From NCBI GenBank assembly GCA_027347545.1, contig DAIEQT010000143.1:1-17089 (forward strand): a stretch of DNA of 17,089 nucleotides, in the 5' to 3' direction. The stretch's first letter is position 1, and each line of letters opens with the position of its first letter. Below, one piece after another: positions 6,946 to 13,936 of the stretch. Both the position numbers and the translations under genes were made by a program. The notes under the pieces are model-generated. The model worked only from the letters and a program-made list of their open reading frames with translations. It ran no database searches and had not been told where the DNA came from. This DNA is from Ignavibacteria bacterium (GTDB lineage Bacteria; Bacteroidota; Ignavibacteria; Ignavibacteriales; Melioribacteraceae).

Positions 6946-7176
6946 ATGAAGTGTGAAATTTGTGGTTGTGATTATAGCGATTCAGTTTACCATCTGCATA
7001 TCCAAAGATGCAAGCCGATACCTTCCGAGGAAGAATTGAAGCTTCAAGAAGAATTAAAGCTTCAAGAAGAATTAAAGCTTCAGGAAGAGAACACATCTAG
7101 GCCTGTTCCTATAGAAGATCAAAATCAGCCAGCACCGGATATTGATTTTCCAAGAAAGAAAAAAGCAGGTAAGTAA
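6946..7176 (+). CDS. Small Cys/His-rich protein with EELKLQ repeats, unknown function
   Basis: A 76-residue protein I do not recognise. The N terminus MKCEICGCDYSDSVYHLHIQRC has a CxxC pair followed by HxH and a further Cys, a plausible one-zinc finger of C2HC or C2H2 type. Then come three exact copies of the hexapeptide EELKLQ (charged, helix-forming) and a Pro-rich tail ending in a basic patch (PRKKKAGK). The ATG at 6946 is chosen over an in-frame GTG at 6934 because GTGGAGAG then serves as the ribosome site 5 bases away. It lies between the coat terminator and the head-tail connector gene and overlaps the latter by 1 base. A role in head completion or host takeover is possible, but neither is shown. 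Confidence 0.7.
   Translation: MKCEICGCDYSDSVYHLHIQRCKPIPSEEELKLQEELKLQEELKLQEENTSRPVPIEDQNQPAPDIDFPRKKKAGK
7030..7083 (+). repeat. Three tandem 18-bp repeats (EELKLQ)
   Basis: Three head-to-tail copies of an 18-base unit of the form GAAGAATTRAAGCTTCAR at 7030-7047, 7048-7065 and 7066-7083, differing only in synonymous third positions. They encode EELKLQ three times in frame inside the small Cys/His protein. A variable copy number between relatives would be expected from slippage. Confidence 0.95.
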
Positions 7177-7508
7177 TGGCCATCATTGAAAACACTGATG
7201 TGTTCACCATTCTACAAATTGAAAAAACTCCTGACCAGATGGAGCTTGTGGATCTTATTATCCCGGAGATAGAGGGAGATTACAAACGGATTCAGAACAA
7301 AGAATTTGATGTTGACGGTGAAGGCAATATTGTTTATCCGGAAGGATCCAAATTAACGGCCGGATTGATGATCGGTTATGTCCTCAATAAACAGTACGGA
7401 ATACAATCGCAAAGTATTTCCAAATATTCACAGTCAAACGAAGCAACTGTTCTTGGTTATCCGAAAAGTATAACAGACAGAATTAAAAAATATCCAAAAT
7501 TTATGTGA
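7176..7508 (+). CDS. Head-tail connector (adaptor) protein, gp6/gp15-like
   Basis: Adaptor that builds the neck below the portal. The 110-residue protein has the pattern of the HK97 gp6/SPP1 gp15 family: an N-terminal helix MELVDLIIPEIEGDYKRIQN (about residues 21-40), a YPEG turn, a central helix LTAGLMIGYVLNKQYGIQSQSISKYSQS, and a C-terminal YPKSITDRIKKYPKF. The start overlaps the preceding stop by one base (TAATG), and the product is followed by a stopper-like gene in the standard order. Identification rests on pattern and position. Confidence 0.82.
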   Translation: MAIIENTDVFTILQIEKTPDQMELVDLIIPEIEGDYKRIQNKEFDVDGEGNIVYPEGSKLTAGLMIGYVLNKQYGIQSQSISKYSQSNEATVLGYPKSITDRIKKYPKFM

Positions 7509-7822
7509 TGATTGATCGATTCTACAGACAAATAATTACCATCAAACGTAAAACGCTAACAGATGATGGCGGTGGAGCGAAAGCAGAGAATTGGGCTACA
7601 CTTAAAACAATAAAAGGTTTGATTGTGCAAAACAGCGGTAATGAAAGAAGAGTGAACGAAAAGAAAACAGAGACATCTTCTCATACTCTTATATGCACTA
7701 AGACCGACATAAAAGCAGTTGATAGAATTGAGTATAACGGAAGTGTCTATGAGGTGTTACCGGTTGATAATCCTCTTGAGATGAATCACCACATGGAAGT
7801 TGATTTACAACTAATCAGATAA
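7508..7822 (+). CDS. Head-tail joining (stopper) protein, SPP1 gp16-like
   Basis: Small beta-rich protein that closes the connector and gives the tail its docking surface. The sequence starts MIDRFYRQIITIKRKTLTDDGGG and continues with WATLKTIKGLIVQNSGNERRVNEKK, HTLICTKTDIKAVDRIEYNGSVYEVLPVDNP, all typical of phage head-tail joining proteins of the gp16/HK97 gp7-like family. The ATG at 7508 (TGATG overlap with the previous stop) is preferred to the GTG one codon earlier. No own ribosome site is evident, so it is probably translationally coupled to the adaptor gene. Confidence 0.82.
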   Translation: MIDRFYRQIITIKRKTLTDDGGGAKAENWATLKTIKGLIVQNSGNERRVNEKKTETSSHTLICTKTDIKAVDRIEYNGSVYEVLPVDNPLEMNHHMEVDLQLIR

Positions 7823-7832
7823 GGGTTTAGTA

Positions 7833-8075
7833 ATGACTGACGAAAAATTTAACCAACTATGCGAAGACGTTGCAGTCATTAAATCGAAGTTAGAAAACTT
7901 GCCAAAGTCGTTTTCGTGCCAACTCCACGGGGAAACGATTGAAGACCATGAAACTAGGTTACGCAAACTAGAGAATTATGTTGCGCGTTTTATCGGTGCG
8001 ATTGTTCTTGGCAATCTTCTAACCGGAATTATTGTGGCGTTGATAGTAGCATACATAACAACAGGTAGAATATGA
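7833..8075 (+). CDS. Small XhlA-like membrane protein (lysis-associated)
   Basis: 80 residues: a charged, probably coiled-coil N-terminal half (MTDEKFNQLCEDVAVIKSKL, and HETRLRKLENYVARF) and a single C-terminal membrane segment (about 53-75, IGAIVLGNLLTGIIVALIVAY). This layout matches XhlA/hemolysin-type small proteins that accompany holins in phage lysis cassettes. It overlaps the next membrane protein gene by 4 bases (ATGA), which places it in the lysis group. The two Cys in the N-terminal half are not explained. Function by analogy only. Confidence 0.65.
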   Translation: MTDEKFNQLCEDVAVIKSKLENLPKSFSCQLHGETIEDHETRLRKLENYVARFIGAIVLGNLLTGIIVALIVAYITTGRI

Positions 8076-8362
8076 ACGCAATAAAAGATTTTTTCAAGAA
8101 CTCAGCATTAAAGACAGTTGCGGCAGTTACCTTCTTCGCAGTTGTCTTCATCTTCATCACTTTCAATTGGCTTGTCGAACTATCTTCTTTCGCGGTTGGC
8201 ATTGCGAAAGGTGCACTTGGATTATTCCTGGTGTGGGTGTTTGATAAGTACGCAATGAAAGAGATTGATACAGTTAATGAACTTAAAGAACGGAATATAT
8301 CATATGCGATTTTCTTTCTTGGTTTGTGCATTGTCGTTGCTGCTGCTATCATCAACAGTTAG
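8072..8362 (+). CDS. Candidate holin (three membrane segments)
   Basis: 96 residues with three likely membrane helices, at about 12-34 (TVAAVTFFAVVFIFITF), 39-58 (AVGIAKGALGLFLVWVF) and 75-94 (ISYAIFFLGLCIVVAAAI). The size, the number of helices and the location directly before a CHAP endolysin fit a holin that permeabilises the inner membrane. No family-specific signature is recognised, so holin is inferred from topology and context. It overlaps the endolysin gene by 59 bases, an unusually long overlap in this cluster. Confidence 0.6.
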   Translation: MNAIKDFFKNSALKTVAAVTFFAVVFIFITFNWLVELSSFAVGIAKGALGLFLVWVFDKYAMKEIDTVNELKERNISYAIFFLGLCIVVAAAIINS

Positions 8363-8852
8363 CGCTCAGAAACATCTACAAATAGCACAGACTTACATCG
8401 GCACAAAAGAAGCAACCGGTCACAATGATGGTGAGCCGATTGAGTCATTTCTTAGAAGTGTTGGCCGTCATAAGGGAGATTCCTGGTGCGCAGCGTTTGT
8501 AAGTTATTGCTTGACTGTTGCGAATGCAAAGCAACCCGCAATTCGTTCCGGTCTCGCGCGTGAGTTCAAACGCGGCAAAGGGATGATAAAAGCAGTTGAT
8601 GTACTTCGTGGGACAAAAAAAGTTGATAAAGGTTTTATCGTTGGCTGGGAAAAAGGTGAAACGATCTCCGGGCACATCGGATTTGTATTCACGAAGTGGA
8701 ATAAACAGTACGGTACAACGATCGAAGGTAATACTTCCTCCGGAGAGAAGGGAAGCCAGGCGGATGGAGATGGAGTTTACATTCGTGCAAGATCAATCCA
8801 ACCAGCTAATTACTTCCGGATTTGTTGGTTTGTCCCGGTGAGTTATAAATGA
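8304..8852 (+). CDS. CHAP-type endolysin with Sec signal peptide
   Basis: Cell-wall hydrolase (amidase or endopeptidase). Starting at the ATG at 8304 the protein is 182 residues. Residues 1-21 form a classical signal peptide: MRF, a Leu-rich core to LLLLSS, and a VSA|Q cleavage site. The CHAP/NlpC-like core has the nucleophile in GDSWCAAFVSYC (Cys62), the His in SGHIGFV (His124) and an EGNTSSG block with Glu141/Asn143. An in-frame TTG at 8265 would add 13 residues before the signal peptide and is less likely. A short GGA lies 9 bases upstream of the ATG. The enzyme would reach the periplasm through the Sec system, so the neighbouring holin may act only in timing. The leader is not Gly/Ala-rich, so it looks like a cleaved signal more than a SAR anchor. 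Confidence 0.85.
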   Translation: MRFSFLVCALSLLLLSSTVSAQKHLQIAQTYIGTKEATGHNDGEPIESFLRSVGRHKGDSWCAAFVSYCLTVANAKQPAIRSGLAREFKRGKGMIKAVDVLRGTKKVDKGFIVGWEKGETISGHIGFVFTKWNKQYGTTIEGNTSSGEKGSQADGDGVYIRARSIQPANYFRICWFVPVSYK

Positions 8853-9346
8853 AAGCCCAGGAGATTCTAAATATTGTCCTAGGTTTAGCGGTTCTGATAA
8901 TTATCGGTCTGGCCGTAAAAATGATTTTCTTCGCTCCGGATCCGGTTCATGTAGTTGATACGGTTACCGTAAGAGATACAACCACCGTACACGACACCAC
9001 CTTTGTTCCCAAGAGTGTGAATATCTCAAAGCTCAAAGCAAAATTGAGCCAGCAAATAAAAGATTCGTTGACAATATATTTTAACCAATCGGGCAAAGAT
9101 ACAGCACATGCACTATTCGCTATGGCAGACACAACATTCAAGAAAGATTCGAGCAAGATTAGCATTCGTTATTATTTCCCTCCGCTGAATTTTTTCGCGG
9201 CTACATTTGATCTGAAAGAAAAAATTATTCACGAGCTTCAAACGGTTACTGAAACAAAAACAATTACAATCGAACAGCCGTTTTATAAACTACCAACGTT
9301 CTGGACTACAGTAGCAGCAATTATATTATTCTTTTTGGTGAAATGA
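8849..9346 (+). CDS. Two-TM envelope protein, spanin candidate
   Basis: 165 residues with a hydrophobic helix at each end: about 7-28 (LNIVLGLAVLIIIGLAVKMIFF) and about 149-164 (FWTTVAAIILFFLVK). Between them is a polar extracytoplasmic domain beginning with a Thr/Val/Asp-rich stretch (VDTVTVRDTTTVHDTT). Position right after the endolysin (ATGA overlap) is where Gram-negative phages keep their spanins, which disrupt the outer membrane. It lacks a lipobox Cys, so it is not a standard unimolecular spanin, and the two-anchor topology is not that of Rz/Rz1. It could instead be a neck- or envelope-associated protein. Confidence 0.5.
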   Translation: MKAQEILNIVLGLAVLIIIGLAVKMIFFAPDPVHVVDTVTVRDTTTVHDTTFVPKSVNISKLKAKLSQQIKDSLTIYFNQSGKDTAHALFAMADTTFKKDSSKISIRYYFPPLNFFAATFDLKEKIIHELQTVTETKTITIEQPFYKLPTFWTTVAAIILFFLVK

Positions 9347-9747
9347 TGGCAACAGCAAGTTTCGATTTCGCAAAAGCAAAAAAGGTCATTCGGGAGACTG
9401 AAGAAGCTCGGATGTTGTTAGCATGTGAGATTGTAGAAACGGAAGCGAAATATTTATGTCCGGTTGATAAAGGGAATTTAGTGGGAAGTTTTTCACACGA
9501 AGTAGTAACTAATCAGAATGAAATAGTTGGCACTGTAAGAAACAGCGCGGAGTATGCAGCAGCTGTTGAGTTTGGGACGAAGCCGCATACCATAGAACCG
9601 AGGAACAAACCAAATCTAAAATTCAAAGTTGATGGTAAATGGATCTCGACAAAAAAAGTTAATCACCCGGGTACTCAAGGAATTCCATTTTTACGCGGTG
9701 CAATGATCGGGAAGAAACGTGAAGTAATGGAAATTTTGGATCTATAA
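9343..9747 (+). CDS. Tail completion / minor tail protein, HK97 gp10-like
   Basis: 134 residues with the HK97 gp10-type signature: an N-terminal helix, YLCPVDKGNLVGSFSHEV (about 38-55), a VGTVRNSAEYAAAVEFGTKPHTIEP block (about 65-89) and the terminal PFLRGAM segment. Members of this family sit at the head-proximal end of siphovirus tails and help join or terminate the tail. Overlaps the preceding gene by 4 bases; an ATG one codon later (9346) is an equally possible start. Overlaps the following gene by one base (TAATG). Confidence 0.85.
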   Translation: MMATASFDFAKAKKVIRETEEARMLLACEIVETEAKYLCPVDKGNLVGSFSHEVVTNQNEIVGTVRNSAEYAAAVEFGTKPHTIEPRNKPNLKFKVDGKWISTKKVNHPGTQGIPFLRGAMIGKKREVMEILDL

Positions 9748-10133
9748 TGATTACCAGTTTGAGAAAAGCAATTTATTCAACAGGACTAACGGTTACCGGA
9801 CTGAACGCGGCTAATTTCTTTTTTAAAGAAGCGCCTCAAAATATTCCCGGTAGTTATTGTGTGTTCAGTGAAGTATCTAATCCGTATGCAGGCAGAACTA
9901 CAATGAGCAAGTTTGAAGAGAGTTACGTACAGTTCACTCTATATGGAATGAACCAGGAAGAGCTTGAGACATTGGTGAAGAATTTAAGAGCAACATTCGA
10001 CGATGCGGAATCAAGTTTTAGTTTATCAGACTATTACGTTTTAAGAATTGACTGGTCCTTAAGTAGAGACGTGCAGCTGGAAGATGTCAAACAATTGATC
10101 GTTCAATACAAGTTTAGATTACAACAGAAATAA
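9747..10133 (+). CDS. Tail completion protein, gp17-like (DUF3168-type)
   Basis: 128 residues with the arrangement of the SPP1 gp17 or DUF3168 tail-completion group: short N-terminal helix (ITSLRKAIYS), a beta strand block ending in GSYCVFSEV, a strand with ESYVQFTLYGMNQEELETLVKNLRATFDD (about 60-88), and a C-terminal strand pair ending in QLIVQYKFRLQQ. It precedes the tail tube gene, the standard place. Such proteins terminate tail tube growth and bind the neck. Call rests on pattern plus synteny. Confidence 0.75.
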   Translation: MITSLRKAIYSTGLTVTGLNAANFFFKEAPQNIPGSYCVFSEVSNPYAGRTTMSKFEESYVQFTLYGMNQEELETLVKNLRATFDDAESSFSLSDYYVLRIDWSLSRDVQLEDVKQLIVQYKFRLQQK

Positions 10134-10148
10134 AAAAGGAGAAATGAA

Positions 10149-10904
10149 ATGTCACTCATTAACGGAAAAACAATAAAATTTTACTTTGGCGATATTGTAG
10201 CGCCGGCAACCAAACCACCGGAAGTTGAGATCACCGGATTCACGCCCAGTGTGCAGTTCGATGAGAGCCAAACAACCACATCCTCAACCGTTGGAGATGG
10301 AAAAGCCATAACGCTTATTCGTAAAAAAGTTTCAGCAAAAGTTGAATCAATTTTAAAGGACACGCCCGGCGGTCCCGAGATTACAGGCAACACATTAGCC
10401 ATGACTGTTAACGGAGTTGCGGTGCCTATTACTAAGGTTGATTATAGTGTCGCTTATGACGAGCACAAAATTACCAGTTCAAGCTCACCAGCTGGATTTC
10501 ATGAGTTTGATTCCGTGCGGGCAGAAAGGAAAGGGAAACTTGATGTTTATATGGAAGGCACTGCGGATTTAGCATTAAGCAATACAGCCGTGCCCGTTGT
10601 AATTACACTTGAGACCGGAAATACAATTACCGGAGATGCAAAATTTAAGAATAAAGCACCGGTTGGAGATGTAAATGAATTTTCAAAAAATAGTTATGAT
10701 TATTCTTATCAGGGTGCACCCGTGGAAGTTGGAGTTGGTTTAACCGCCGGTGTAAAGACGGATTGTCTGATTGAGTTTGACAATGGAAAATCCATTGCGG
10801 GCAAAGCGATCATCTTCACTAAGGATGTATCTGCTGAAGTTGATAAAGAAGTAAAAATTAGTTACGGAATTACATTTACCGGAACAGTTACCGAGTTGCC
10901 ATAA
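10149..10904 (+). CDS. Major tail tube protein
   Basis: 251-residue, beta-rich protein that would polymerise as hexamer rings to make the tail tube. It begins MSLINGKTIKFYFGD and has many short alternating polar/hydrophobic segments with Gly/Thr turns, lacks Cys except one near the C terminus, and ends in ISYGITFTGTVTELP. It is followed by the frameshifting chaperone and the tape measure, the conserved siphovirus order, which is the main support. Strong ribosome site AAGGAG at about 10136-10141. A five-base-earlier out-of-frame ATG gives only a short peptide. Its gene overlaps the chaperone start by one base (TAATG). Confidence 0.82.
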   Translation: MSLINGKTIKFYFGDIVAPATKPPEVEITGFTPSVQFDESQTTTSSTVGDGKAITLIRKKVSAKVESILKDTPGGPEITGNTLAMTVNGVAVPITKVDYSVAYDEHKITSSSSPAGFHEFDSVRAERKGKLDVYMEGTADLALSNTAVPVVITLETGNTITGDAKFKNKAPVGDVNEFSKNSYDYSYQGAPVEVGVGLTAGVKTDCLIEFDNGKSIAGKAIIFTKDVSAEVDKEVKISYGITFTGTVTELP

Positions 10905-11275
10905 TGAATCAGAGAGTAGTTGAAATAAATAAGAAAAGGATAACACTAACTGAGCGCCCGGCTTCGGACGTTCAGGACGTGTTTGATTATTACGAACGCT
11001 TTGAGGGTGTGGAGAAAGGCGATTACAAAGTGAGCGCTCGTGTGGCTGTCTGGATGACATGCCAATCGTTGAGATCCACGAAGAGGAACATTCCTCTCTG
11101 GTTGTTTTGGAAGAAGATTCGATATGTGAAATACACGACTAAGTATTTATCTAAGAATGTAGCTCCTCATGTTCTGTTCGACTGCCAAAAAATCATTCTT
11201 GAGCTAGATGAGTTGAATAAAAAAAAAGTGGAAGCGGAGGAGAAAAAATCTCCCGGCTCAAATGTAAACTCTTAA
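10904..11275 (+). CDS. Tail assembly chaperone, short (G-like) form
   Basis: 123 residues, unframeshifted product. It lies between tail tube and tape measure and ends in a Lys/Glu-rich tail (LNKKKVEAEEKKSPG), as lambda gpG-type chaperones do. These proteins coat the tape measure during tail assembly and are absent from the virion. The N terminus (RVVEINKKRITLTERPASDVQDVFDYYERF) is a short strand pair plus helix. The gene contains a run of nine A at 11219-11227 that would serve as a -1 slippery site, giving a longer fusion. No family signature is strong on its own; the call is from context and the frameshift structure. Confidence 0.8.
   Translation: MNQRVVEINKKRITLTERPASDVQDVFDYYERFEGVEKGDYKVSARVAVWMTCQSLRSTKRNIPLWLFWKKIRYVKYTTKYLSKNVAPHVLFDCQKIILELDELNKKKVEAEEKKSPGSNVNS
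11219..11227 (+). promoter_or_regulatory. Slippery A9 run for -1 frameshifting
   Basis: Nine consecutive A, read AAA AAA AAA in the zero frame, so a canonical A AAA AAA heptamer is available at 11221-11227. After a -1 slip the frame is open until the TGA at 11491. In this frame there is an in-frame TAA at 11218-11220, directly before the run, so frame -1 can be entered only at or after the slip site, as expected for a programmed event. Downstream is a GC-richer stretch (GGAAGCGGAGGAG and CTCCCGGCTC) that could form a stimulatory structure; not folded here. Confidence 0.8.
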
Positions 11276-11493
11276 TCAATCACTTTTTCAAAGTCCCATT
11301 AAACAAGGTTGAGCAGATGCCTTACACACTTTACAAAGAATACTTAACCGAGTGTTTCAATATCCCAAAACTTTTTAACGGTTTAGCAAAGTACGAGACT
11401 TTAACGGAAGCAGACAAACAAGCATCCCTTGAAAGAGAATTTAGAATTCACGTATTACCAAGACTGAAGAAACCCGTCTCAAAAAATAATTGA
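11227..11493 (+). CDS. C-terminal (T-like) extension of the tail assembly chaperone, -1 frame
   Basis: Read after a -1 slip, this frame adds 88 residues to the first 108 of the chaperone, giving a fusion of about 196 residues, as in the lambda G/GT pair. The extension contains KVPLNKVEQMPYTLYKEY, CFNIPKLFNGLAKYETLTEADKQ and REFRIHVLPRLKK, which read like a real folded domain. There is also an ATG at 11317 that would give a free 58-residue product, with no good ribosome site (only GGTTGAG upstream). The tape measure starts 16 bases after the stop. The fusion form in known phages recruits tail tube subunits to the tape measure. Confidence 0.78.
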   Translation, partial: SGSGGEKISRLKCKLLINHFFKVPLNKVEQMPYTLYKEYLTECFNIPKLFNGLAKYETLTEADKQASLEREFRIHVLPRLKKPVSKNN

Positions 11494-11509
11494 GCCGAGG
11501 CAAGGGAAA

Positions 11510-13936
11510 ATGGCAACAAACGTAAGCGGTGAAAAAATAGGCGAAATCTTCGCTGAGATCAAACTAAAACTTGATAAGATTGATTCTGATTTCAAAGATT
11601 TGGAAAAGCGAGGATTGAAAGCAGCCAACAAACTTGAAGATCAGTTCTCAAGAGCGAAGGTCTCCGTCAACACAAAATTAATGGAGAAGTCATTTGCGGA
11701 CGTTGAGAAGATGCAAGCGAAGTTACGCGCGAAGTTGGAGCAGAAACTTTCAATGAACGCTGATATGACTTCTATCAACCGAACAAAGTCGGCATTAGAT
11801 ACGATCAACAGTTCGCTCTCCGGATTGAAGAGGAATCAAGAGGATGTAGTTAATCAGGCAAGCAAATGGGGAATGATAGCAACCGGTATAAACCAATCTG
11901 TTCAAGCTGTAAAAGATTTTGTTATGCAGATGAAACAGTTGGTCGGTCAATCTGTCAACTCAGCGGCAGAGTTAAATGTATTGCGTGAAAATTTTACAGG
12001 CAGCGCTGAAGATTTAGATCTCTTCAAAAAAGCAACAGCCGGGACGGTTAGTGAAGCAAAGCTTATAGAACTTTCAAATCAATCAAGTGCTTTAGGTTTA
12101 TCTCTACAGCAACAAGCAATATTCTTTTCACTCGCAGAAGATGCGGCTGATAAGTTTGGCGGCGGTGTTGAAGCCGGGATGGAAGGAGTAATTAGAGCAA
12201 GCGAAGGATCGGCTCGCGCTATTGGTGAGCTGGGTATTCAGAAAAAAGCGTTTGAAGAAAGAACCAAAGAACTTGCCAAAGCAGAGGGCGATTCAATTCA
12301 GAACCTTGATGCAGAGACTCAGAAAAGAATCCGGTTAAGAGCGATAATTGAACTGAGTGGAATAACTCTTGACGATGTTAAGAAAAAAACAAAAGACGAG
12401 AAAGATTTAATCGAAGCCGCGGGTGTATCCTTTGAAGAAGCAAAAATAAAACTTGGTAACTTCATTCTTGGTGGATTGACACCACTTCTAAAAAGTTTTG
12501 ATGAAAGCAACAGTGGAATAAAAAATTTAATCACCGGGATTCTTTCCCTTGGCGGAATAATTATCGGCGCGATTCCGATTGTTGTTCAACTTTATTCAGC
12601 GAAGAAAATATTCGCAAGCGCTTCATTAATGTCGGCTAGTGCGGTTGCTGTAGAGACTAAAGCTGTGATAGATAATACAGTTGCAAAAACTGCAAATCTT
12701 GGATTGATGGCAAGATTTGCGGGTGCATTAGGAACGATAGGATTGACAGCGTTGGGCATTGGTGCTGTCGGCGCTGTTGTTTTGTCCCTTTCAGAAAACA
12801 TAAAAGGTTTAGATGTTAAAAAAGCTGAAGATATGGCCAAGGCGTTAGATCAATTGGCGAAGGATAGAAGCAGCGCGAAGGCGCTTGGATTCGATGGCGA
12901 AGTTGGAACATCATCTAACAAAATACAGTCGGGCAGTATAAACAGCGGAAGTTTGATTAGAACTTCGCAATTGAATAATAGAGGATCTGGATTAATCACT
13001 CCCCATCTATGGGCGCACGAGATAAAAGAAGTCGTTGAACGTTGGACGATTGCCGGAAAGACAGTTCAGCAAGTAAGAGATAGAATTGATGAACTCACTA
13101 AAACACAGAACAATCTAGTCGTTGGTTCATCATCTTGGGTAAACAATCTTAAGGAGATTGCAAGACTTTCAAAAGCGTTGAGTTTGCCGAATACTTACGG
13201 AAAATCTGTTGATACATTAACACTGGGCGGATACAAACCAAATTTCGCAGTTAGCGGAAGTTTCAAGAATCCAACAGAAAAAAAAGGTAATTATGCACCA
13301 GATCTAAAGTTAGGGACTGGTGCTGAGATTATGGAAGATTGGGTTAGACAAAGCGAAGTAGCCGGTGCAGCGATGGATGGATTTATTAACGGCGTTTCGC
13401 AAGGATTGGATGTGTTAAAGATAAAAGTTGCAGAGAATGCAAATTTTATGGCGCAAGCTTTTGTTGGTTTCGCCAATGCTGCAATGCAAGCTATAGAGCA
13501 GATTATTGCAAAGTGGGCTGTGTTGAATCTAATATCCGCGATAGGCGGATATGGTGGGATAAATTTATTTTCAATGTTAGGTCTAGCTAAGGGACATTCC
13601 GGAGGAAGTTTCGTTGGCACATCTTCCGGAGTAATGAAGATGGCAGGCGGTGGATCGTTTATGGTTCCTTTCGGCTATCCAAATGATTCATTCCCGCTCA
13701 TGGTTGAGACCGGGGGAAGAGTAACAGTTACGCCAGCCGGGGCAAATAATTTTAATGATCAAGCGATTGTGAACAAATTAGATCGAGTTGTTAACTCAAT
13801 TCATGCGCTATCAAAAATTACTCTTCAGAACAGAGAGGTGATTTCGAATTTTTATCTGGACAGTAAATTATTGGCAACATCCGTAACACAAAATCAAAAT
13901 GATTCCACAAGAGGAAATGTTAAGGTTAATCCATAA
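11510..13936 (+). CDS. Tape measure protein
   Basis: 808-residue protein that sets tail length and is ejected ahead of the DNA. The N-terminal 120 residues are mainly coiled coil. About 120-330 is a helical TMP core (LNVLRENFTGSAEDLDLFKKA). Hydrophobic helices follow at about 341-362 (GILSLGGIIIGAIPIVVQLY), 400-427 (LGTIGLTALGIGAVGAVVLSL) and 646-690 (MAQAFVGFANAAMQAIEQII... AIGGYGGINLFSMLGLA). The C-terminal GHSGGSFVG, GGGSFMVPFGYPNDSFPLMVETGGRV region is typical of tape measures. With the usual scale of about 1.5 angstrom per residue the tail would be near 120 nm. Ribosome site CAAGGG precedes the ATG. Its length suggests a mid-size siphovirus tail. Confidence 0.92.
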   Translation: MATNVSGEKIGEIFAEIKLKLDKIDSDFKDLEKRGLKAANKLEDQFSRAKVSVNTKLMEKSFADVEKMQAKLRAKLEQKLSMNADMTSINRTKSALDTINSSLSGLKRNQEDVVNQASKWGMIATGINQSVQAVKDFVMQMKQLVGQSVNSAAELNVLRENFTGSAEDLDLFKKATAGTVSEAKLIELSNQSSALGLSLQQQAIFFSLAEDAADKFGGGVEAGMEGVIRASEGSARAIGELGIQKKAFEERTKELAKAEGDSIQNLDAETQKRIRLRAIIELSGITLDDVKKKTKDEKDLIEAAGVSFEEAKIKLGNFILGGLTPLLKSFDESNSGIKNLITGILSLGGIIIGAIPIVVQLYSAKKIFASASLMSASAVAVETKAVIDNTVAKTANLGLMARFAGALGTIGLTALGIGAVGAVVLSLSENIKGLDVKKAEDMAKALDQLAKDRSSAKALGFDGEVGTSSNKIQSGSINSGSLIRTSQLNNRGSGLITPHLWAHEIKEVVERWTIAGKTVQQVRDRIDELTKTQNNLVVGSSSWVNNLKEIARLSKALSLPNTYGKSVDTLTLGGYKPNFAVSGSFKNPTEKKGNYAPDLKLGTGAEIMEDWVRQSEVAGAAMDGFINGVSQGLDVLKIKVAENANFMAQAFVGFANAAMQAIEQIIAKWAVLNLISAIGGYGGINLFSMLGLAKGHSGGSFVGTSSGVMKMAGGGSFMVPFGYPNDSFPLMVETGGRVTVTPAGANNFNDQAIVNKLDRVVNSIHALSKITLQNREVISNFYLDSKLLATSVTQNQNDSTRGNVKVNP

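Noticed and set aside
8265..8303. TTG start for a longer endolysin
   Set aside because: It would put 13 residues in front of a well-formed signal peptide; the ATG at 8304 is better.
8029..8355. Antisense reading frame across the holin candidate
   Set aside because: Opposite two convincing overlapping lysis genes and without any recognisable features.
11317..11493. Independent 58-residue gene starting at ATG 11317
   Set aside because: Poor ribosome site, and the frame is open continuously back to the A9 slippery run, which fits a frameshift extension better; not fully excluded.
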